From the NCBI GenBank assembly GCA_012934845.2, contig WNNJ02000336.1, forward strand, positions 124,001-188,000: a stretch of 64,000 bases of DNA, in the 5' to 3' direction. The position numbers were made by a program, and so were the translations under genes. Of this stretch, positions 45,025-57,000 are shown piece after piece (within the stretch, counting starts at the first letter, position 1; each line of letters opens with the position of its first letter). Under the pieces are notes generated by a model. That model saw only the letters and a list, made by a program, of their open reading frames with translations, was not told the DNA's origin and searched no databases. This DNA comes from Pomphorhynchus laevis (Eukaryota; Acanthocephala; Palaeacanthocephala; Echinorhynchida; Pomphorhynchidae).

Positions 45025-48000
45025 GTATTTATTGCATTTTATAAGCACCAATGTATTAATAAGATATATTAATAATATATATATTATTAATTAATATATT
45101 ATTAATAATATATATATTAATAAGAAATATAATATAATACTTTGTTACTGATCTTATTAATGTACTTAATAATTTAGTGAATCAAGCTCATGCTTGGGAA
45201 TCAGAATACAATATCAATTTAATATTAATCTAATAATTAATACTAAGGATTTTTTAATCTGATAAATACCATCATTACTTATCCGGCAACTACGCCACGT
45301 CAGCTTACAAGATTGCCCCTCAACTATAGTAATACGGCGACTCTAATCTTCTTTTAGTTGTCGATAAGGGCAGATACCACTGAAAGTTTTGTTTGAAGAA
45401 GCTTCGTGACCCACGTGAGATCATCAACATGTTACTGTATTATTGCTTCGAATGCTGCGCCTCGCTGATTTGTGTTCACATGCATTCATTTATTGAAACT
45501 GACACAGCATATGATTGACCGTTTAGCCTGGCTTTATACTAAGAATTTGTATAGACCAGTATTTTATTAACCGCTCAATAGTAAATATATGTCTTGCGAT
45601 AATATAATCGAGTGATAATAAACACTGAACTATTTATTGTCGCGCGCTGGGGGGAATGACAATGCCTGCAGAGTGAACAGAATTTCATTAATTTTTTGTA
45701 AATATGGCATTGACATGTATCGAACTTTTGAATCGAACTGCAGAGTGATTAGAATTTCAATAGTATTTTTTCGTAAATATGACATCGACAAGAATCGAAC
45801 TCGTGGATCAAACTACAGAGTTACCAGAATTTCACTAGTATTTTTTGTAAATATGGTATCGACAAGAATCGAACTCGTTATTATAAATATACGTTTAACG
45901 TGTTTAACCACTGGCATAATTTACATAATTAATGTATGGGAATATTCCTAGTAGCATTCTATACTTTTGTGATGATATATATATTTTAATTTTTTTAAAT
46001 CTAACCACGTATAAATAGTACAAAACTGTTAAAAATGTGATTATATTACAAGTATAATGAAAATGACCATATCTCAATAAGTTCAGGAGAAACGTTTGGA
46101 ATACAGACTAACTAAGAGATCAAAATATCATGTTTTGGTTGATGATTGTTTATATCTGCATTATATTGATGGGTTTCATAGGAATGTAATTCCACGATAT
46201 AATGTTTCCGGATGTACAAGAACTTCACAACGAAACACATTATTGAATGAATAATCATGAAGGCATGTTCAAGAAATTTTGTTTTTATAAATAGGAATAT
46301 CATATAAAAATGTGATGCATGCATGGCAGCACAAACCCTAAAGACTAAAGATAAATTTTAATATTTACTTTAAAAAACCTTGGGATAGATTGGTGATAGA
46401 GCTGATTGATCTGAGAGCCTATAAAAAAGAAAACAAAGGATATTATAGGATATAAGCAGGATATATGTGTTTTCAATTCCGTGTTTGAATCTGTCTCTCG
46501 TTTTAATGCGACAAATTTGAGAAGTAGTCATCGTCACCCACAAACACGAGGTCCATTTGAAAGGTTCAACCAAACCATAACTAGGTATTTTTAAAAGCAT
46601 ATATCTAGTAATACAACCCACTAGAATCGAAAAGATGGACAGACCTTCTGGAATCCCTAACTTATGATTGCAATTGCGCGAGACACTCTGCCATCAATTT
46701 ACGATATTACTTGTTCGGTCTAGATATGCTACTGGAGTAGTTAAAAATATAAAGGATGAAGATGATGATATAAGTAGTCAAATGTGTGGAAGTATGGATG
46801 ATTATTTGAATTACTCGCGCATAAAGAACAGCTCATGTGGACTGTCACAAACCAATTCGGATGGAATCAACAGAAAACTTGTTAACAATTTTAAATACAG
46901 CTTTAAAGTCGGAGACAATAACTGTAGAAAATGACTTTGGTAATAACCTGAATACAAAATAAAAGCCGAATTCATTTGACACGAGGTTTATATATTTACT
47001 GAAGTTCTTTCAAACAATAGAACAAAAACAATAATCAATAGTGTGGTTTGTTCCTAACCACCATACCACCAATTTTTTAATCGTCGTTTATTTTTTCTAA
47101 TTTGATCATCAAGATGAACTGCCGTGCTATTAGGTTTCGGTTCCTATTCCTCAGCACAACATAGCAGCGGGGCAAATAGTTAGATTTGTTTTTTATCACA
47201 GTTCTGTACAAATTCATATTATATAAGGCTTACTAGCTATTACCTGCTGTTTGATCACAGTTCAAAAGTTCAAATAAATTAAAAAAGATTTAAAACTGTG
47301 TTTTGACTTGTGGCTTTACTCCTTTTATTATATATCTAATTTGAAAAGGCTTCAAGTGCCGAAATATCGATTAGAAGCATAAATCTGCTATTGCGTTTAT
47401 CAGTTTTGAAAATCAATTCTTTACTATAAAGTTAAAATCATACATTAGTGGATTATGTAATCTCAATAAGTCTCTGTCCAAAGTATTAAAGCCTCACTTC
47501 AATTATTTACGCTCGACCATATTTTACTTAAATCATTGTTAACTCATTGTTAAGACTTGAGTTTGTATTTTTGAAATATTTTTTATATATTTTGCATGAA
47601 AAATGCGGAGAATTTGACTTTTTATTATCAACTAGCTAGAAGATTGTACCATTCAGTTGTACAGACCAGACCGAAGTGGACCGTATCTAGATGTCGAATC
47701 GACCTTGCATGATCAATGGAGTGAAATTGAAAAGTTTTATGACGGGTATACAATGCGTGCCAGATTGTGATTACAATATTAAAATATTTTAATTACGATA
47801 ATAATATAACGTAAATTTATAAATATGTTCCAACACTTGTTATTGTCCTTTTTACAAGGAAAAAATGTCGAGCATCGACCGTAAAATGCTGCTCACCATC
47901 GACAGCATTCTTAGTTTACATTATCTGTACACATTTTTATATATTTGCATTTTTTGTTTTGTTGGCAATGAATCGATTAATTAATTGGCTCAAAATTGAT

Positions 48001-51000
48001 CCACGGAAGATTGCCCCGGGAATATTTTGCCGAAATTTGATCCAGAAAAAAGTTAACAAAATTTAGATAAATAAAATAGTGATTTAAAACTTCTTTAGCA
48101 AACAAAAGATTCGGAAGATCACAACTCCCTTTCTCACCTCAAGGGATATTTGATATCCAAGTAAATGATGTGATCATTGAACTTTATTTTTATTTAATTT
48201 TATTAAAAAAAGTTTTAAATAACATTTCCAGCATTAATAATTAATGAATTATAAATTATATTTGTAATTATTTTAATTGTGTTTATAAGTAATTTTAGCT
48301 CAGTGAAATAAGAAATGAAGATTTTACAATAAAATATTATAGCATTTTATCCTCAACAAATTATTCTTAATAAAATTCTTATTCTTAATAAAATTAATAT
48401 TGGTTATAGATAAAGTGTTAGATATGAATTTATAAAAAATATAAATTGTAATAAATCTTATATAATTATTTATTACTTATCTTTATTAAATAAAAATCAC
48501 AGTTTAAGACAAAACAAAATTTTTTTGATGAATAATAAAAATATGCTTCTTATTCGAATATAATACACATTAAATCAACATTGATTAAAACTATTATTTA
48601 TATTGTAAAGATGACATATTTAAATGTACAAGAAACATATTTTTGCATGATCATTCACGCATATCATATAATATAAAATATAATACATTAAATAATGAAA
48701 TTTTAAGAATTGCAACAATATGTAATGATATTGTCTTTCTTCAAAATCATTTAAATAATTTAATAAATACATATTTTAAACTAGGTTACTATAAAAATAA
48801 CATCAATCAAAAAATAAATATATATAAGCAAACAATATAATTAAAAATAAATTTAAGCTCTTAATCTGAAAATTTTTATGAATAGTAAATAATATACTGG
48901 AGATTATTACTATATAATTAAATTTTACCATAGGAAATACATTATTATAATTTATTTGATCCCTGCTATTTTGTGATGAAGAATAAGAGACGAAACCTAA
49001 TAAGATTGTGGGTTCTCCACATGACCGCTTATATTAAAAACGGTAAAACTCTTACCTTATATAAATGTATCCTCTAAAGGGATCGTGTAAGAAATCAAGC
49101 AATGACAGCGATTAAAATTCTTGCCGAATAAAATCAGGATGATCCGGAAAAGACGTTGTTAGTTTAAAGAGGACGTTGTTAGTTTAAACCCATGCTCTCA
49201 CGTAAGCAAATTCTCGGAGATGCCTTTTAAATATATCATACGACAGTCGAAACGATTGATGGTAGTTAACCCTACTGATGAGTATTGCTGGCTCCTATCA
49301 GTTCGTCTAGGGGTGATAAGGAATACTGCTCTGCATGAGAAAATAATTATTCTTTCATTTATGTGGTTTCAAAACTATTACATATAATAATGTCACACAG
49401 GCGACAGAAACATTATATATATTATATATAATGTCGCAAAGGCAACCGAAACGACCAGTGAGTACTTCATTCTACTAATGAGTGTTGCCGGGTACTCATT
49501 GGTTGTCTAGAAGTGACATGGTGACTGATAGTCGTGAATCGAAGTCCACTTTATCAAGCAACACCATTTAGTATAGATGCCGTATTTCGTAAGAAATCCT
49601 GGACCGTGATCTACTCAGCACATCCGTGCACTACTATTATATATAATTAATTAAATTTAATGATTACATTAAATTAATTTGATTATTAATATATATATAC
49701 TAAGATAATTGTTTGACCACATTCGGGGATCATCTAATATGGATCTCCGAATGTGGATCATATATATCATATATATTATAATTGTTAAAAAGGCGTGTAG
49801 GATTTGTAAGAGATTCCATGTATATATATTTATATATAGTATCGTATGAGATCATGAAGATCGATTGAAATCGGGACTGGTGATCCTTTGATGGATGCTT
49901 ATTTATGTAAGGAAGGATTCTGTAGCTGGTTTTCAATGCGAAAGTCACCTCGTGTGACCTAGTAACTATTCATTATATATATTCAAGTAATTGTTGTAAC
50001 CAGAATTAAAAGCAAATTTTATTTTGGCAAACGTTTCGGACCTTTCGATAGATCCTTCTTCAGTGCTACCGACAATTTTGTATATATATGGAATCTCTTA
50101 CATATCCTACACGCCTTTCAACAATTATAATCGATATATAGGAGCCACATTCAGGGATCCCCAATAGAGGATCCCCGAATGTGGTCAAACAATTATTTTA
50201 GTGTATATATATTAATAATTAAATTAAATTAATGTAATCATTAAATTTAATTAATTTGAAATCATTAGAGCAAATCGTTTACATTTTGCACATTTATTGA
50301 TTTATAATTATTTAAATAAAATAAATAAAAAACGATTAATCAAGTAATGTAAATTCTTCATCCGTTTAACAATAATCATCAGCGTCGCGGCTGTAAGTAG
50401 AGCGTGCGCGATTACCTTCAGCCGGCAACAATGATCAGCTCGCCACATAACGTCGTCAGCAAGCGTTACCGATTTGTGGGGTAGTTTCTTTCGAGACTAT
50501 AATATATGGATTATTTTTTATGAAAATTCTTGTAATGATTTGTTATAATATGGTCGTTTAAGAAATTGCATGTTTGTCCAAAGCGTTATACTATGTCGAT
50601 AAAATGAAACCAATAAAATGAAAATTAAGAGCTTAAATAAATTTAAGCTTGTAATCTGAAAATTTTTATGAATAGTAAATAATATACTTGAGATTATTAC
50701 TATATAATTAAATTTTATCATAGGAAATACATTATTATAATTTATTTGATCCCTGCTATTTTGTGATGAAGAATAAGAGACGAAACCTAATAAGATTGTG
50801 GGTTCTCCACATGACCGCTTATATTAAAAACGGTAAAACTCTTACCTTATATAAATGTATCCTCTAAAGGGATCGTGTAAGAAATCAAGCAATGACAGCG
50901 ATTAAAATTCTTGCCGAATAAAATCAGGATGATCCTGAAAAGACGTTGTTACAAAAAAACTTTTCTTATTTGTAGCAAATAAATTTATTGGTTTATAAAT

Positions 51001-54000
51001 TTATTAATGAATTTATTGGTTTAATTAATAAATTTATTGATTTAATAACTTTCGTTGCAAAAATGTTTTTATTAAATATTTATAAATGATTTTATTGTGT
51101 TGTTGTATTGTAAATCAAAAGAAATTAGGAATTACTGTGATTTTAGATCAAAGTGTTTGCTTCTCCTTCGCACGCAACCTCGTGTCCGTGCTCAATCCAT
51201 CATTAGTAAGTAGTCAATTATTTATATTTACGCATTAACTGCTAGAAATTTACAGATAAGTTGCGTCGTGATGCTGAAAATGACGATCGGAATCTTAGTA
51301 GGCAATTAATATGGCTAAAGCATATGTTTACGGTTAGTTGATGATTTATTTTGCACAAAAATTCTTGTTTTCAATTGAAAACAAGAAATTTTGATGTGTT
51401 TTATAGATGAGTGATTCTTTCGTTTGACAGGAATACACTTTACTATTCTGTATATATACATTTCAGGCCATTTTGAATGGTATTGGTCTTTACAACTTCT
51501 ATGGGAATTATCTTTACTTAATCGACTTTATAAATCCAGCAATGAATCATAATAAACATTTTTTATAATTCTTAAGAACATGTTGCTATTCATAGTAATA
51601 ACTAACTTTATATCACAAGTCGACAACTTTATCATAACCATTTGCTAATGATCAAGGCGTATAGTAAGCATGACATTTTAACTTGATTTTATTTAGATAT
51701 AGTTGATTAACATCGATCTTACATAATTGATTGTCAATTGAGTAGACTTAAACTTCGATTGATTGCTTTTGCCAGTAAACCGAGCTGAGTTTTAGTCAGC
51801 GAGTCGTATTTTTAATTCTTTCTTATAGACGGTTCACACTGTGTTAGTAGACATTGTAAATTTGAGAATATAAATGCTTAAATATAAATATAATATAATA
51901 TAAATTTTAATATTTTAACTTCCACAATTAAACATTTACGTACAACTCCGCCATCACTACGATCTAGTCGACTACAATTAAATAAATCAAAATTATCGAT
52001 ATTATTTTTATTCATTCTCCACTCATTAAGCTAAGTTTATGTGATTAGTAATAAATCAGGGTTCTTGCTGTTTGTTATTGTGTGCCGAAAGCAAACTCTG
52101 AAATTGTGTGTCGATTGCTTGACGATTTTATTATAGACACGATAGTGTATGTAATATTTTCGAGGGGTCAAAAGCCCTTATATTTATGTAATAACGCCAA
52201 TGTTAATCGACGTTTTACATTAAACAAATTTAAATCTTATTATAAATAAGATTAAATCTTATTAAATCTTATTATAACAATGGTGTTAAGCAAAATTGTT
52301 AGTCATGATTTCCTAAGCTATTCATATTTTATCAACGTACTTTTGAATTTACCATGTGTTAGTTACACATCGTAAATTTGAGAATATAAAAGCCCTTTAT
52401 AAGATATTTTTTATATTTAAAATATAAAATATAAATTAGCGTGTAGTTGGCGTACCTCCGAAATGTTCAACGACCCTTGTACATGCTTTATGTATTTTAG
52501 AACTCTTGCTCAACAAGAACATGTCCATAGAAAATATAAATAACTTGAATGTTCAAATTTATGATTCTCCGGTATACACGCAAACGAATTGACGTTCGTT
52601 TTGTGCTACTAAACGACTATTGGTTCGAAGAGCGTTCCTTACATAGATTCTATGATAAAATTTTTCTAACCCGTATATCTCTTTATCTATGCGAAGACGG
52701 ATGTGTTTTTTCCTCGACAGCAGAAATTGAGATATTCCCAATTGTTAATAAGATTAGCTTATTTTTGCATGTTTGATACTTGACTTATCGCTTGATTAAT
52801 TACTCACATTGAACTTATAATTAATTGCTCACATTGAACTTATATTTTACTTTGCTTCTTCTATTATATTTATAATTTGGTCGAAGCTGAGAGGCAAAAT
52901 GACTTGATAAATCACATCATTATTATATATTATTATGAAAAAATACAAAAGAAATACAGAAAAATACAAACTATTTATAATGGGTACTAATATTGCCAAT
53001 TTCGTGGTCATCCAGATAATATTTCAGTCATATTCACTCGTATTCACGAATTTACTTAAACTACATGACATATAGCTCCATTGATAACCGGTAATAACAG
53101 GAGTAACAAATTCAAACATTAAAGCATAAAATTGTAGTTCAAATAAATACATAGCGATCTATTCCTCTAAATTTATTGCCTATCAAACTTGTATACCCAG
53201 TATTTATATAATAAATAGCAACAAATTTCTTCGGTTCTGTAATTATTCGACAAGCAATACACATTTTTAATCGTAGATGCTGCAATAGATACCTTATACT
53301 CTAGTTCATTTAATAGCAATGGTTTATTATCTTAGTCAGATCAAGACATTATCCACGAATTTATGCAAAATGATGGTCTTCGCTGTTTAATTGATATTGG
53401 CAATGCATACAATCAATATCGGCCCCAAATACTAAGAGGTAATTTTTATTTATGTTTTATCGAGTTGCATATCTCAATGCTAGACAGTTTTGATACTAAA
53501 CAAAAGGTACGAATCTTTGATTCATAACTAAAAAACTTTTTGAATCTCTTGATTACGATATAATATTGTTAAAGTTGAGTTTACCTGAAAAAAGACTGGT
53601 TCTTTATTGATTTCATGCTCTTTCGCACAAACTTTTAGTGGGAAACAAGATTTTTACAACCGAGCATTGAACTGAATGAAACGCTTTTCTAATTATATAC
53701 TGCAGTAAATGTTGTTGTAACTGATATTCATCATATTGGACCGTCTTTCTCCATGTCAAATCAATTTTTTATTTCGTATTATTACAGTATTAGTAATATA
53801 ACAGTATTTGTAATATATTAGTAATCATGTAATATACAGGCAGAACTTGGCATCGATGAAATGAGGCAAAGTTATTCGCATCATTAGCTTTACAGATTCG
53901 GGCTGAAATAATAGATCAAAATGTTGATTATAATTAATCATAATTATGTCATCATAATTTATATAAATTGAAGAATAACTATTAATTTAAGATTGAAATG

Positions 54001-57000
54001 TTTATAGACGAAAATTAAATTATAATATTTCTGATGTGGACTTGCATTTTAGTGTTTACAAAGTCTTTTTAAAGGTTTATCGTTTTTATTCAGTAAATAT
54101 ACTTTACAAAGTAAATTCTGTCAACTTTGATAAACCTTTGACAGCTTGATCTGTCAAAACTAGTTCGAAATTGAAAATATAGATGTAATCAGATAAAAAC
54201 AGGTTAATATTACGATAGTTATGTAATCTTATGTTTATCTCTTAAATGATTACGTCATGCAGTACTAAACAAAATTAACATTATACTTTCAATTTTTACA
54301 AAATATCTTCTATCTCAGCTCAATAGTCAATTTATGAGTGACATTTTTATATGCAAAAGAAACAAAAATAATTGTGCTCGCACATTAATTATGAAGCGGG
54401 ATTGATAGAAGGAGTCCCGAATAGAAACACCAAACAATTTTAATAACGAATAGTGTGTTCATATTTAATTATTCATGTTTTATACAAATAAAAGGAATTT
54501 CAATGGGAACGCCGGTCACACCATTATACGCAATCTTATGTCCTTGTAATAGGTAAAAGGGTTTTACATAAACATATCCTCTATCATCTAAGATGCCTCA
54601 GATATGTGGATGATGTTATTATGATATGTCCAAATGCAGAAAATCGATTGAACACATTTAAAACCTAAATAAATATAATAAACAGAGCAACAACGGACGA
54701 ATCAATTAAATAATTGCAACATAAATTTAATACAATTTACATTTAAAATTTGCAACCGAAATTTAATACAATTGTTCAATTTCTTTATGCAAACAGAGAT
54801 AATTTTCTTCGTCATTAAGCATATTTCCACTTACAAAATATAAAATTTTTTATGCTATATAACGGTCTGTTCATTCCAGTTAGATTAATGTTTGCATAAT
54901 GTAGAATTTACATAAAAAACTATCACAGTAACAATATCATTCAATGTCTTATGCTGAAAGGTTACTGTTTTCCACTTTGATAGTTTTTGACAATTTTCAA
55001 GTTAACTGTAAATATTGTTTGTATCACAACGATTTAACATTTTTCTTGTGTAAGACTTTGCATTCTCGAAGCTTTTTATATAGACGCTTACACGTGTATT
55101 CGAAAGCTGAACATATTAAATAGAAAATATAACCTCTTACAATCGGTTTGCATTTTCGCTCTACTAACATTACATTACAGAAAGCTTTTCACTTAATCAC
55201 ACCTATATCTCATCTCAACGTCAGTGTTTAAAGGGTTAATTTTTGATACTGTATAAAGTACAGATGCTTATAGGCAACGCTTGTATTTTATTATACAATT
55301 TTTGATAACTGTTCTGGTTGATTTGTCCGTTTCCCAGGTTTTTAATCGTACATTAAATGGTATACTTCCCTATTCATATGTTTATACTGTACCAAATTGT
55401 TAACGTTCATTGAAAACTTAAGAAGATAAGATAATAAAATCTAAACGGAATAGTTTAATACTTATGTCAAATAGAAAATCAAATATAGTATACTCTTACC
55501 ATGATGTATATTTCCTTACAGCAATGAACAAAATGATTCTCTACGTTGATGGAATGACCGGTTTTATTGAACACACGGAGGCTATACATTGGTTGTATTC
55601 AATATTAGAAACGCCGGTAGGATTTATAATTCATTACAATGCCTGTATTCTTTAAATCTTTATTCTATTTTTAAAGGAACAAGTTGTTCTCACAATGACT
55701 CTTAAGCTGTTAATTGTTTTTGTTGAATATTCTGAAACAAATGCGAGCATTTTCATTGATGTGGCTCATTTGATTGATCGTCACGACGGTAAACTTTTAT
55801 AAATTGTTTTTAAACACTAGCTAAAACGTGTACATTGTAATTTCTGTTGTTTACTTGTAAAAACAGGCATAATTTAGTGAGTATTGAATAAACATTTTAT
55901 GGATTGAGTATATTATTGTTTTATTGCCTTAAATAATGAAATTTTAAGAATTGCAACAATTTGTAACGATATCGTTTTCCTCAAAATCATTTAAATAATT
56001 TAGTAGATGCATATTTTAAACTAAGTTATTTCAAAAATACCATCAAACAGAAAATAGTAAAATATATAAATCATCATATAAAAAATAAATTTAAACTCTT
56101 GAGTCGAAATTTTTTATGGATGGATAATAAATAATATTCTTTGTATTAGAATAAGATACATTAAATAATCAAATTTGATCAGATTAAATACGCCATAATC
56201 ATGTATTTGGCCCACTGCTATGTTGGATCGACAAATATGAACCGAAACCTGAAAACATATCAGTTTCTCCTGATGACTTCTAATCCTTATTCTGTTATAT
56301 CATCAGTTATTTATTAGTCAATTTATAAAAATTGACTTTTATTTTAAATTAAAATTTTCAAATTTAACTTTATATATATTAAGTTAAATATTAACTTAAT
56401 ATTATATTAAATCTTATAACAAAGTTTAATGAATTTAAATAGTGAAGTTTTATACCACCACGTTAAGTGAAGGTGGTATAAAACTAATATTGATAAATAT
56501 TTAAATCTTTTTAAACTATATACAGATTTGAAATATGTTTCGATACACTGATGATATATGTGTGTTTAAAATTGATGATATGTGTATTTAACTCGTGATT
56601 TTTATTGAGTAAGTGAACAAATTTATCCAAGTAGCTTTATTCTTAATAAAACTAATATTAATGCTAAAGATAGGGTATATACAAATATAAACATTAAATT
56701 AAGATCAATTGAAACTACTTTTAATTTAAATTTTAAAGATGACATATTTAAATTTACAAGAAACGTATTTTTGCAAGAGCATTCATGCATACCATATAAT
56801 ATAAAATATAATACATTAAATAATGAAATTTTAAGAATTGCAACAATATGTAATGATATTGTCTTTCTTCAAAATCATTTATATAATTTAATAGATACAT
56901 ATTTTAAACTAGATTACTATAAAAATAACATCAAGCAGAAAATAGTAAAATATATAAATCAACACTATAATATATAGAATAAATTTAAACTCTTAGGCGG

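Noticed and set aside
45712-45935. A functional tRNA gene
   Set aside because: Only T-arm and A-box-like words are present. No acceptor stem or anticodon arm can be paired.
52549-52776. Overlapping plus and minus frames in FHOD intron 4
   Set aside because: Both strands are open over the same 200 bp, neither aligns with FHOD, and no splice sites place them in the gene.
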